64,000 bases of DNA from Cohnella endophytica (GTDB lineage: Bacteria > Bacillota > Bacilli > Paenibacillales > Paenibacillaceae): NCBI RefSeq assembly GCF_003628305.1, contig NZ_RBZM01000005.1, forward strand, positions 434,001 through 498,000. The letters run 5' to 3'. This document shows positions 16,900-27,300 of the stretch, piece by piece. Both the position numbers and the translations under genes were made by a program. Each line of letters starts with the position of its first letter. The stretch's first letter is position 1. The notes below the pieces were generated by a model. That model saw nothing but the letters and a program-made list of their open reading frames with translations, searched no databases and had not been told where the DNA came from.

Positions 16900-18411
16900 T
16901 TGTTGGAAAAATATGATGCGATATTTATTGGATCAGGGCTGGGTAGTTTGGTCTGCGCCGCCTATATGGCGAAAGCTGGTGTGAAGGTAGCGATTTTGGA
17001 AAAGCATACGATAACGGGTGGTTTCGCTACGTCTTTTCGTCGAAAAAAATGGGAATTCGATGTCTCCCTCCATGCGATGAGTGATTGTGCAGAAGGGGGG
17101 CAGTTACATGATGTGCTCCAAGAACTTGGAATATATGATAGATTACGTCTTGAAAAAACTGAGATCTTATATCGCTGTGTTTACCCTAATGGAAGTTTTT
17201 CGGCGGGTTCAAATTATCAGCAAATGCTTCGAGAACTTATTGAACAACATCATGAAGATGCTAATGGTTTGAAAGCACTCATTAATGAGTTTATCAAATT
17301 AAACGATGAACTCCGAAGTATGCGGAGGGGGTTACCAGTAAATTCTACAATATTTCGAAAATACAAAAATTATACGCTGAAACAAATGCTTGATGAGTTC
17401 ATTCAATCTCCCCAACTACAAATGAAAATTTCCGCATTATGGGGCTACTTTGGCTCACCACCCGATGAATTATCCGCTATTTATTTCGTTAATGGATGGG
17501 TTGAGTACCATCTTTATGGGGGGTATTACCCAACTGATAGATCACAATCGATTTCAAACTTACTAAGGGATTTGATTATATCAAATGGTGGACATATTTT
17601 AAACCGGCGCAAAGTAAACAAAATAATAACGGAAGATGGAGTGGCAATCGGAGTTGTGACCGACAAGGGGGAGGAGTTTAAAGGTCATTACATCGTTTCA
17701 AATGCTGACCTACAACAGACTTTCAGAGATATGGTCGGTTTTGATAAACTTCCAGTGGATTATGCCGAAAAGATAAGAAAAGTTGAACCAAGCTGTTCTA
17801 CTGTGCAAGCATATCTCATCTTAAATGGAGATCTAAGACATGATTACGGAGAAGAGGCACATGAAATATTTATTCATGAAACCAACGATTATAAAACACT
17901 CGCCGACGACTTGCTTCACACTCGTGAAGAACGGCTTCCATTTTGTGTAACTTATTATGAAAATATAATAAAAGGTTACAGAGATCAAGGGAAGTCTACT
18001 GTTTCGATTTTCACTTTGAGTAATTATGATGATTGGTGCGATTTAGATGAGCGGGAGTATGAAACAAAAAAAGAAGAGTCATTAAAGAGTCTGATAAACC
18101 GGATGGATCATTACTATCCTGGTGTGAAGCAAAAAATAGAATATGCGGAATTAGCCACTCCAATGACAGTAGAACGGTATACCGGACATTACAAAGGTGC
18201 GATATATGGGTCGGCTAAAACGGTTGATCAATTGTTAGAAAACGGAGTTAACCAAGTTACACCAATCAAAAACCTTTTTTTGGTTGGGGGTTGGACTCGA
18301 AATGGGCACGGTTATAGTGGCGTTATGGTCGGTGGGGCTCGTTTAGCTAATATGTTACTTCTAAGAAGACGACGTCAGCGCATCAAAGGGGAGGGCCAGA
18401 CAATTTGTTAA
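16900..18411 (+). CDS. Phytoene-desaturase/carotenoid-isomerase-like FAD oxidoreductase
   Basis: 503 residues from TTG 16900 (GAGAAGGG upstream). The N-terminus has the Rossmann dinucleotide site GSGLGSLVCAAYMAKAG followed by an acidic strand end (VAILEKH) and GGFATSFRRKKWEFDVSLH, the CrtI/CrtISO-type FAD motif. The C-terminus has NLFLVGGWTRNGHGYSGVMV, the second FAD-binding signature of the family. Carotenogenic partners are absent; the neighbours are type II polyketide and NRPS genes. A role in desaturating, isomerising or aromatising a polyene acyl chain fits better than carotenoid synthesis. Phytoene-dehydrogenase-like enzymes have been proposed in other type II polyene/cinnamoyl pathways, but its exact substrate here is unknown. 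Its last bases overlap the ketoreductase start. Confidence 0.8.
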   Translation: MLEKYDAIFIGSGLGSLVCAAYMAKAGVKVAILEKHTITGGFATSFRRKKWEFDVSLHAMSDCAEGGQLHDVLQELGIYDRLRLEKTEILYRCVYPNGSFSAGSNYQQMLRELIEQHHEDANGLKALINEFIKLNDELRSMRRGLPVNSTIFRKYKNYTLKQMLDEFIQSPQLQMKISALWGYFGSPPDELSAIYFVNGWVEYHLYGGYYPTDRSQSISNLLRDLIISNGGHILNRRKVNKIITEDGVAIGVVTDKGEEFKGHYIVSNADLQQTFRDMVGFDKLPVDYAEKIRKVEPSCSTVQAYLILNGDLRHDYGEEAHEIFIHETNDYKTLADDLLHTREERLPFCVTYYENIIKGYRDQGKSTVSIFTLSNYDDWCDLDEREYETKKEESLKSLINRMDHYYPGVKQKIEYAELATPMTVERYTGHYKGAIYGSAKTVDQLLENGVNQVTPIKNLFLVGGWTRNGHGYSGVMVGGARLANMLLLRRRRQRIKGEGQTIC

Positions 18412-19145
18412 ATGGACAGAATTTTTTAGTCACTGGTGGGACTAGGGGAATTGGACGTTCTACGGTCCTCTCTTTAGCAGAGGCAGGTGCCAATGTCGCT
18501 TTTACTTATCGAAATGGTAAAGAACAGGCGGAACAACTATATAACGAGCTATCGGCATTCCAAGGGAACTACGTTGGATTTCAGGCAGACGTCCAACAAT
18601 TTGAGGAAGCTCGGCAAGTCATCAAACAATGTAAGGAAACTTTAGGCGGGCTTGACGGGCTTGTTCTTAACGCTGGCATTACTCGAGATAAACTTCTTTT
18701 TATGATGTCTGAGGAGGACTGGGATACTACCTACTCTGTCAATTTGAAAGGTACCTTCAATTATGCGCGTGCGGCCATCTTCGACTTCATAAAGCAAAAG
18801 TCAGGTCGAATCGTATGTGTAAGCTCGATTAGTGGTCAAATCGGTGTATCTGGTCAAACAAATTACTCTGCCACTAAAGCTGGACAAATTGGATTTGTAA
18901 AGTCTTTAGCCAAAGAAGTTGCAAAATTCGGGATTACGGTGAATGCTGTTGCCCCAGGATTCATTCATACGGAATTGTGGGGAGAAATCCCAAAAGATCA
19001 AAGAGAACAGATTTTACCGCAAATTCCTGTCGGTCGACCTGGTACTGCGGAGGAAGTTTCTAATGTCATTCGTTTTTTATTATCAAAACAAGCAAGTTAC
19101 GTTACAGGAAGTGTGATTACCATAGACGGCGGATTAAGCGCCTAA
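18405..19145 (+). CDS. 3-oxoacyl-ACP reductase (FabG-type ketoreductase)
   Basis: 246 residues from TTG 18405, with AAAGGGGAGG upstream, overlapping the preceding gene by 7 bases. Classical SDR: cofactor motif TGGTRGIGR near residue 11, NAG motif (LVLNAGITRD), catalytic Ser141 (VSSISG), Tyr154 and Lys158 (YSATK), and a C-terminal VTGSVITIDGGLS. It should reduce beta-ketoacyl-ACP to beta-hydroxyacyl-ACP with NADPH. As the only reductase in the locus, with a dehydratase and no enoyl reductase, it points to an unsaturated (polyene) product. An orphan fatty-acid FabG cannot be excluded from sequence alone, but the operon context is strong. Confidence 0.9.
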   Translation: MLNGQNFLVTGGTRGIGRSTVLSLAEAGANVAFTYRNGKEQAEQLYNELSAFQGNYVGFQADVQQFEEARQVIKQCKETLGGLDGLVLNAGITRDKLLFMMSEEDWDTTYSVNLKGTFNYARAAIFDFIKQKSGRIVCVSSISGQIGVSGQTNYSATKAGQIGFVKSLAKEVAKFGITVNAVAPGFIHTELWGEIPKDQREQILPQIPVGRPGTAEEVSNVIRFLLSKQASYVTGSVITIDGGLSA

Positions 19146-19177
19146 CTGTATGTATTGAAAAGAGGAGAGATTATTCT

Positions 19178-19441
19178 ATGAATCAAGAACAATTAATAAA
19201 TGAGCTTCGTGTCATTATTGCTGAAACGATAGAAATTGATGATTTCACAGATGATGAAAACTTTATTAGTGATTTGGGAGTCGATTCCATGATGATTATT
19301 GAAATTGTCGCTCGACTAGAAAAGAAATATCGGATCGATATAGAAGAGAGCTATCTACATCAAATGACAACATTTAACCAACTAGTTGCCACAGTTAAAG
19401 AGATTATGGAAAGCAACGGTCAGGTTGGAGGAGGTAGATGA
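19178..19441 (+). CDS. Acyl carrier protein
   Basis: 87 residues with the typical acidic four-helix pattern and the phosphopantetheine site at Ser37 in LGVDSMM. RBS AGAGGAGAG. It overlaps the ketosynthase start by four bases (ATGA). It would carry the growing chain of the type II polyketide synthase, after activation by the Sfp-type transferase at the end of the locus. The motif DSMM instead of the fatty-acid DSLD/DSLE sets it apart from housekeeping AcpP and supports a dedicated pathway role. Confidence 0.9.
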   Translation: MNQEQLINELRVIIAETIEIDDFTDDENFISDLGVDSMMIIEIVARLEKKYRIDIEESYLHQMTTFNQLVATVKEIMESNGQVGGGR

Positions 19442-20655
19442 ACAAACGAGTTGTAATCACTGGGATCGGCGTATTGACTCCGGTTGGATCGGGCAAAGAA
19501 AAATTTTGGTCCGCTATCAGTGAGGGCCGTATTGGTACATCTCGTATAGAAGGGTTCGACACTTCAATGTTCGAAGTCCATAACGGCGGGGAAGTTAGAG
19601 ATGTAGATCCATCTAGCTATATGCGATTGTTAGATCCATTAGCAGCCCCACGTACAACTCAACTGGCTGTCGCGGCTGCAAAAATGGCAATCGAAGATGC
19701 AGCTTTCCATTCAGAAGAATACTTGACGGAACGTAGTGGTGTTTGTATTGGAACAACTATTGGTAATGGATCAATCATCGAACAGGATCATGACAGGCGC
19801 CAAAAACAAGGAACAAAGTTACCTCCTGATTACATACGGAACTTCCCTATATCATATATTTCCGCTGCCGTTGCGACAGAATTGGGATTTGAAGGGCCGA
19901 ATTTAACGGTCCCTACAGCGTGTGCTGCAGGAAATTACGCTATCAGCTGGGGAGCCGATCTAATAAAGGACGGTATGGCTGATATTGTTTTGGTCGGTGG
20001 CTCTGATGCTTTATCACGTTTTTGTTACACAACTTTTCACCGACTTGGGGCAATTGCTCCTGACCGTTGCCAACCATTTGATAAAAACAGGAAGGGCATG
20101 ATGGTTAGCGAAGGGGCTGCAGTATTGGTCCTTGAGGAACAAGAGAAGGCTTCAAAACGCGGTGCACGTATTTATGCTGAATTTTTAGGTTATGGACTTT
20201 CTTGCGATGCGCACCATCCTACAGCACCTCATCCGGATGGACTGGGAGCTATCTTAGCAACTGAGCGTGCACTATCAGACGCAAATGTGAAAGCCGAAGA
20301 TGTTTCATACGTTAGTGCGCATGGAACTGGCACTAAGGCAAACGACTCCACTGAGTCCAAGGCGCTTCGGAAAATATTCGGGGAGCTAATCGACTCCATA
20401 CCGGTTAGTTCCCTTAAATCGATGCTTGGTCATACGATGGGTGCGGCAAGTGCCATTGAAGCAGCTGCCTGTGCATTGTCGATATATAATTCAATAATTC
20501 CGCCTACCATTAATTACGAAGTACCTGACGAAGAATGCGTTCAAAACATAGTTCCCAATGAACCCATGTTTTCTCGTGTCGAAGTTGCTGTCAGTAGCTC
20601 ATTTGCTTTTGGGGGTAACATATCCATTATTGTACTTGGGAGAATAGATAAATGA
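19438..20655 (+). CDS. Beta-ketoacyl synthase, catalytic subunit (KS-alpha)
   Basis: 405 residues of the FabF/KS-alpha type. The full Cys-His-His triad is visible: Cys162 in TVPTACAAGNY, His295 in SAHGTGTKAND, and His332 in MLGHTMGAA. It catalyses decarboxylative Claisen condensation of malonyl-ACP onto the growing chain. It overlaps both the ACP gene and the following KS-like gene by four bases, which suggests equimolar coupled synthesis. The pairing with a Cys-less partner makes this a heterodimeric type II PKS rather than a homodimeric FabF. Confidence 0.92.
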   Translation: MNKRVVITGIGVLTPVGSGKEKFWSAISEGRIGTSRIEGFDTSMFEVHNGGEVRDVDPSSYMRLLDPLAAPRTTQLAVAAAKMAIEDAAFHSEEYLTERSGVCIGTTIGNGSIIEQDHDRRQKQGTKLPPDYIRNFPISYISAAVATELGFEGPNLTVPTACAAGNYAISWGADLIKDGMADIVLVGGSDALSRFCYTTFHRLGAIAPDRCQPFDKNRKGMMVSEGAAVLVLEEQEKASKRGARIYAEFLGYGLSCDAHHPTAPHPDGLGAILATERALSDANVKAEDVSYVSAHGTGTKANDSTESKALRKIFGELIDSIPVSSLKSMLGHTMGAASAIEAAACALSIYNSIIPPTINYEVPDEECVQNIVPNEPMFSRVEVAVSSSFAFGGNISIIVLGRIDK

Positions 20656-21890
20656 ATGACACTCACGATTCGATCGTTATTACAGGTCTCGGGGTTATTT
20701 CTGCATTTGGTAGCCACCCTGAAAATGTTTGGGACGCATTAGAGAACGTTCATAATGGGCGTGTGAAGTTAAATAATTATCTCAATGAGTTCTTTACCTT
20801 GGAAAATGTAAGCGGCATACCTATTCAGAATTGGAATCCAGAAGAGCTTCTTGGTAAAAAAGGACTTCAGTACATGCCACTAAGTGCAAAGTATTTAATG
20901 GGGGCAGCTTTACTTGCTGTCAGAGACGCTTGGTCAGAAGATCAAATGCCGGCACCTGATCAGTTAGGCCTAGTCGTAGGAAGTAATTTTGCAGGTGTGA
21001 AAACGTCTGTAGTTTTTGACCACACAACAATTACAGAGGGTCCGAAATATGTGAGCCCAATGGAAGCTCCGAACGGACTTGCAAATTCTCCTGCTTCTTA
21101 TCTGGCGATACGGATTCGTTCTCGTGCTTGCAATACTACGATCTCGACCGGCCAAAACGCTGGAATCGACGCCCTCGGTTATGCTATGAATTTGCTTCGC
21201 AATAAGCGGGCTACAAGTGTAATAGTCGGTGGGGTAGAGGAGTTAAACTCAAGGGTACTATGGATTTATGAAAACAGTGGATTGTTACCCGGCAAGGAAA
21301 CAGACACGGCAGGAGTTCCATTTAATTCAAATAGTTCAGGTATCGTGCCTGGAGAGGGCTCAGCTGTCGCTGTACTTGAGTCTAGGTCAGAAGCTGAAGC
21401 TCGAGGTGCGCATATATATGGCGAGTTAGTCTCATGGGGCAGCTCATTTTCAACTGACATACGTCCTGAACGGCGGGCGAATGCCTTAGAAAGATCGATT
21501 ACACAAGTTCTGCAAAAATCTGGTCTAAAAAAAGAAGAGATCCGATTAATCATTGCAAGTGCCAATGGATGCAATCCCCAGGATCGGGCAGAAGCTACTG
21601 CGCTTAATAATATTTTTTCTGAGTATCAACTGCCAATCATGACCGTGAAGGAAACATTGGGAGAAACTTTTGGTGCAGCGGGATTGTTCCAACTTCTGAG
21701 TGCAGTTGGGGTAATGACAAGGGGGGTCGTGCCTCCTACGGTCAACCTTAGTCCAAACACTGAGCATTTGAATGTCTTGTCAGGACTTAGTTCTACCAAA
21801 CGAAATTTGGAGATGTCAGGTTCAAATATTTTGCTTACAAGCCAGGATACGTTCGGATCTTCCAGTGCTCTTTTGGTTAGAGCGACTTGA
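20652..21890 (+). CDS. Chain-length factor (KS-beta), catalytically inactive ketosynthase partner
   Basis: 412 residues with thiolase fold homologous to its neighbour but without the catalytic triad. The active-site Cys is replaced by Gln168 (TTISTGQNAG), the first His region reads SANGCNPQD (Asn), and the second reads KETLGETFGAAG (Glu). A Gln at the Cys position is the hallmark of chain-length factors, which dimerise with KS-alpha and set product length. It overlaps the KS gene by four bases. The combination KS/CLF plus KR, DH and ACP without aromatase or cyclase defines a highly reducing, polyene-forming type II system. Confidence 0.9.
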   Translation: MNDTHDSIVITGLGVISAFGSHPENVWDALENVHNGRVKLNNYLNEFFTLENVSGIPIQNWNPEELLGKKGLQYMPLSAKYLMGAALLAVRDAWSEDQMPAPDQLGLVVGSNFAGVKTSVVFDHTTITEGPKYVSPMEAPNGLANSPASYLAIRIRSRACNTTISTGQNAGIDALGYAMNLLRNKRATSVIVGGVEELNSRVLWIYENSGLLPGKETDTAGVPFNSNSSGIVPGEGSAVAVLESRSEAEARGAHIYGELVSWGSSFSTDIRPERRANALERSITQVLQKSGLKKEEIRLIIASANGCNPQDRAEATALNNIFSEYQLPIMTVKETLGETFGAAGLFQLLSAVGVMTRGVVPPTVNLSPNTEHLNVLSGLSSTKRNLEMSGSNILLTSQDTFGSSSALLVRAT

Positions 21891-21942
21891 AACATTACTA
21901 TGATTGATCTTTTGATTATCGTCACGACAAGGAGACTCACTA

Positions 21943-22389
21943 ATGAAACCGTTATACACATACGATGAGGTGCGTCAGTTGCTTCCTCAATCGTATCCTT
22001 TTCTTTTCATTGATGTTGTAGAAGCACTTGTGCCCGGAGAAAGAATAATATGCCGGAAAAACATAACAGGTAATGAATGGATGATACCTGGTCATTTTCC
22101 GGATAAAACAATTTATCCTGGCGTTTTGCTCATCGAATCAATGGCGCAAAGCGCTATTTTATTAGGGAAGCTAAGCCCTTCGATCCACATTGATGACACA
22201 GCTAGCTTTCTACTAACTGCTGTAAAATCGAGGTTCGTCAACCCAGTTGTTCCAGGAGATCAGCTGAGGATCGAGTGCGTGTCCATCAAATGGTTTAGTG
22301 CACAAGGCATGGTCGAAGCAACAATTCGCGTTAGGGACGAAACTGTAGCAAAAGCCGAACTAATATTTTCAATGGCCAGGAATACATAG
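21943..22389 (+). CDS. FabZ-like beta-hydroxyacyl-ACP dehydratase
   Basis: 148 residues, single hot-dog domain with ACAAGGAGA upstream. The start LLPQSYPFLFIDVV matches the FabZ LLPHRYPFLLVDRV motif with Gln in place of the usual His-Arg region. The catalytic pair is visible as His51 (IPGHFPDKTIYPG) and Glu65 (LLIESMAQS). It removes water from beta-hydroxyacyl-ACP to make trans-2-enoyl-ACP. With no enoyl reductase present, double bonds should be kept each cycle. It lies between the chain-length factor and the NRPS gene, 18 bases before the latter. Confidence 0.88.
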   Translation: MKPLYTYDEVRQLLPQSYPFLFIDVVEALVPGERIICRKNITGNEWMIPGHFPDKTIYPGVLLIESMAQSAILLGKLSPSIHIDDTASFLLTAVKSRFVNPVVPGDQLRIECVSIKWFSAQGMVEATIRVRDETVAKAELIFSMARNT

Positions 22390-22407
22390 AAAAGGGTGTA
22401 AAGGTTA

Positions 22408-24360
22408 ATGCCACCAACAATTGATTTAATCGATATCCTGGAAATGCAATCCCAGAAAGCAAGCGGAATTACAATAATCTCCGATGATGAGACCATAACC
22501 CAGCTGTCCTATAAGCAACTATTCGAGCGTTCCCGCCGCTACTTATTCGGATTACAGGCTCAAGGCATTCAGCCGGGAGATAAGATCATTTTGCAACTTG
22601 AAAATGTTGAGTTGTTTCTATATACATTTTGGGCGTGTGTGCTTGGAAGCATTATTCCAGTGCCTGTCACAGTCGGAACAAACGACGATCGAAAACGCAA
22701 ACTTTTGAACATCTGGAAACAACTCGGTTACCCTCGAGTCATGACTGAGCAAAGATTGGCACCTATTATGGAACGAGTTACGCGAGGGATAGAGCCTTCT
22801 GGGGAGAGTACCATTAAACTCTGGCAAGACTCACTAACAATTGCAGAAGAATATTTGGAAATACTGGAAGACGGGGTAATAATAAAGGCGAAATTAGATG
22901 ACATTGCCCTCATACAATATTCTTCCGGATCCACAGGCGACCCGAAAGGTGTTATAGTGTCACACCGGAATTTGTTAGTTAATACACGGTCGATCATCAC
23001 GAGCACTCATCTCAGTAAGCTTGATCGCACACTGAGTTGGCTTCCGCTAACGCACGATTTCGGTTTAATTGGATTTCATCTTACGCCCCTCATTGCAGGG
23101 GTTTCACAAATTTTAATGCCAACATCCCGGTTCATACGAAATCCGATTCTTTGGCTAACTACCGCACAGCAGTATAAGGCAACCGTTCTATCTTCTCCGA
23201 ATTTCGGCTATCAATATTTTCTTCAGATGTTTAATGAACAACACGCAAAATCTGAAAACTGGGATCTATCCGGCATCCGAATGATCCTTAACGGCGCGGA
23301 ACCGATCGATCATTCGTTGTCTGTGCGGTTCATGAAGAGGCTTCAGCTCTTTGGGCTGTCGAATACCTCGATCGTTCCTTCGTACGGAATGGCGGAAGCG
23401 ACACTAACGGTTTCTATGGCACCGCTAAATGAGTGGGCTGACCCGCTATTATTGGATCGCCGTTATTTAGCGGTGGGTGATCAGATTCGCTCATTGAAGG
23501 CGAGAAATCGTCATGGTGTGTCGTTTGTAGATCTGGGGATACCGCTTAATGAGTGTCATGTACGGATTTGTGACGATGAAGATCTGGAATTAATAGAAAA
23601 CACCATTGGACATATTCAACTTCATGGCGATAACGTGACGAGAGGGTATTTCGGTAATGATGAAGCTTCTCGTCAGGCTTTCACGTCGGATGGGTGGTTG
23701 AAGACTGGTGATTTGGGATTAATACGCAATGGCCGTATTTATATCACCGGAAGGTCAAAAGATATTTTATTTATAAACGGACAGAATGTGTATCCACACG
23801 ATATTGAGCGCGTGGCCGAAGAGAATGACGGCATCACGCTTGGCCGCATTGCTGCATGCGGAGTTAGGTTAGAGTCGACGGCAACGGAGTTGCTCGTCTT
23901 ATTTGTGTTCTGGCACGGAGAACTAGAATTATTCACTCCGCTGGCATTTCAACTCAAGCAACATATCAATGCAGTTTTTGGAATTAAACCGCATGCAGTC
24001 ATTCCCATTCGGCGGATTCCGAAGACTACTAGCGGCAAAATGCAACGTTACGTGCTTGCGATGCGATATCAGAATGGGCAATATGCCGAGATTGAAGAAC
24101 AAATCAATAGGCAATTGCTTCAGGCAGAGCGCGGAAGACAGGTCGCAGGGCCAATAAGTTCAACGGAACGTAAACTTTTGACAATATGGCGAGGCCTACT
24201 GCAATTCGAACGGATCGGCGTAGACGAGTCGTTCTTCACACTTGGCGGCGACTCTCTAAAGGCAGCACTACTCGTTACTTCAATCCGGCGCGATTATCAG
24301 GTGGAAGTTCCGATTCGTGAGGTGTTCCGTCTTCAGACGATTCGTGAGCTCGCCGCTTAT
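22408..24360 (+). other. FAAL-PCP loading module of the NRPS
   Basis: Residues 1-575 are an adenylate-forming domain of the fatty acyl-AMP ligase type rather than an amino-acid A domain: A3-like SSGSTGDPKG at 172-181, SWLPLTHDFGLIG, LNGAEPI and YGMAEATL, all typical of FAALs. PCP1 follows with Ser616 (LGGDSLKAA). The module should activate a free acid with ATP and pass it to PCP1, so the polyketide must leave its ACP as an acid or be handed over by another route. Confidence 0.85.
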
Positions 24361-27300
24361 GTTGATGAGGCGGAGCCTGTAAGTATGGTGCCTATTACCC
24401 CCGTCCTTTTGACGAATGAGGTCCCACTGACGACTGATCAACTTCGTGTGTTTATGATGAGTCGGATGCATCCGAATTCTACGTCTTACAATATACCGTT
24501 CGGTATTGAGCTTCCAGACAATGTGGATAACAGTCGTATCCTGGCGATACTTCAGAAGCTTATTAAGCGCCATCAATCGTTACGAACCTCGTTTTCAATG
24601 AATGGTGGTGATACGCCTGTTCAGCTAATTCATCCGGATGTGAACGTTGTACTTACAGAACTGCTGAGTAATGAGAAGGATTTGGATTCGCATTATAGAT
24701 CATTTGTTAAACCATTTGATCTGTCAACGGCCCCTCTCTTCAGGGTTTGTCTTGTGAAGGATTCGGATGGTCGACGATTATTATTGTTTGATATACATCA
24801 TATTGTCGCGGATGCAACGTCCATCTCGATATTACTTTCGGAGCTTGTTCAATTGTATGAAGGAAAGGAGTTATCAACTCCATTCCTGCAATATAAGGAT
24901 TATTCGATATGGCAACAAAGCAGGGTTCAATCGGACGAGTATCAAGATCAGCTTAATGAATGGCTCGAAATGTTCCGTGACGGGATCCCCGTCTTAAATT
25001 TACCTTCGGATTATCCACGTCCTGCGATACAAAGCTTTGCGGGAGCACGATTTAGATTTCAATCCGGATCTTTTTTAATGCATCAATTGAAGAAGCTGGC
25101 TGAGGAATCGAATACGACGATCTTTATGGTGCTGCTTGCCGCTTTTAAGGTCCTCTTTGCCAGGTTCGGGGGAACTGAGGACATCGTAGTAGGTACACCT
25201 ACTGCTGGTCGTCTTGTGCCGGGAACCGAAGATATGGTCGGAATGTTCGTAAATATGCTACCCATTCGAAGCAACCCAAAGCATAAAATTCCGTTCCTAA
25301 CGTATCTGAAGGAACTGAGAGACGTTTGTTTATTTGCGTTCGATCACCAGAACATAGCTTTTCAACAACTTGTCCAAGAGCTTGCTCTACCACGGGATAT
25401 CGCACGTCATCCAATATTCGACGTGATGTTTGTGATGCAGAATCAATGGTCGGAAATTTACCTGAAGGGAAAGAAAATTGTTCCCTTCGAGTTGGACGAT
25501 CACATGGCGAAATTCGATGTTGGGTTTCAGGTAATAGAAAATGAAAAGGAGCTCAACTTCGATATCAGCTATTGCACGGACTTGTTTCAATCGCAAACGA
25601 TCCAAAGGATGGCTACAAGTTATTTGCGGGTGTTGGAACAAATTGTAGACTCACCCGAAACCCCAATTGGTGAGATTGATTTACTTTCGGATATAGAGAG
25701 AACAAGTCTTCTAACGGCATTTAACAATACCAAGGTCGACTATCCTGAAGACAAACTAATCCACGAACTGTTCGAAAATCAAGCGAAACAAACGCCTGAT
25801 CGCGTGGCAATTGTATTCGAAGGCCAGTGTTTGACGTATCGTGAACTTGATGAGAAAGCTGAAGCCATTGCACGGATTCTCGCTAAGCAAAGTGTTGGAC
25901 CGGACTGCATCATCGGGATTATGGCAAAGCGCTCGACTGAAATGATCATCGGGATGTTGGGCATATTGAAGGCGGGAGCTGCTTACTTACCCATCGAGCC
26001 AGATTTCCCAGCAGAACGAATTGTACACATGTTGGAAGACAGTAAAGCCACGATTCTTCTTGTTCATCCGGAACCGGAGATTGAGTTTTCATTTGAAGGG
26101 CTCATGTTGCCGATCGCTTCTATTGAGACTGAAGCGGATGTAGCGGTTCGTCTGTCGCGTTACGGGAACGCTAACAATCTAGCCTATTGCATCTATACGT
26201 CCGGTTCTACTGGTAGGCCGAAAGGGGTTTTGTTGGAGCATCGCTCTGTCGTGAATTTCATAACAGGTATGATGAAGCATTTCCCATTAGCCGACACGAA
26301 ACGTCTTTTGTCTTTGACCACGTTCACGTTTGATATCTTTGTGCTCGAGAGTTGGCTTGCCCTGTGCTCCGGAATTACCGTCATTCTTTCGTCGGAGGAA
26401 GAGCGGAAGAATCCTCAGCTGATAGCAAGATTAATTCGCGATCATGAAACGGAAATAGTACAGATGACTCCCTCCTTGATGCGACTCTTGCTAGAGGATG
26501 AATTTGCTGCGCAACACTTGCGTGAACTCCGCTTGATATTGCTTGGTGGAGAAGGGCTGCCCATGATACTGGTGGAAAAACTTCGATCGGTAACGGAAGC
26601 GCGAATTTTCAACATGTATGGACCAACGGAAACGACAGTATGGTCGACGCGTGCAGAGATCTTGGATCCGAAGCGGATAAGCGTGGGTACGCCGATTGCC
26701 AATACCCAAGTATACATTGTGAATGAAAGCTTGCAACTACAGCCGATTGGGGTTGCGGGAGAGCTTTGTATCGGCGGTGCAGGATTGGCGAGAGGATACT
26801 TGAATCTTCTTGATTTAACAGCGGAGAAGTTTATTGAAAATCCGTTTAAGCCTGATGAGCGGTTGTACCGAACAGGAGACTTAGCGCGCTGGTTGCCTGA
26901 CGGAACAATCGAACATCTAGGGCGAATTGACCATCAGGTAAAGATACGAGGATATCGGATTGAGCTTGGAGAGATAGAGAGCCGGCTTATGGAGCACGTG
27001 GCTGTGAAAGAAGTGGCAGTGGTGGCTCGTGTTATAGGTGAAGAGAAGGTATTGTGCACGTACTTTATGGCAGAATCTGAGTTGAAAATCGATGATCTGC
27101 GCAGGCATCTGGCGGCAACGCTACCATCTTACATGGTGCCGACATATTTCACGCCGATGGAGCAAATGCCCCTGACTTCCAATGGCAAACTTGATCGCAA
27201 CGCACTACCTGATATGGAACCTGCGACCCGTGTCGAAATTTATACGGAGCCTAGTACGCCAATGGAGGAGCGCCTCGTGAGCCTTTGGCAGGAAGTGCTT

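Noticed and set aside
19438..22389. KS, CLF and DH genes as housekeeping fatty-acid synthesis
   Set aside because: The second KS lacks all catalytic residues and has the chain-length-factor Gln, and the genes overlap and lead straight into a FAAL-NRPS.
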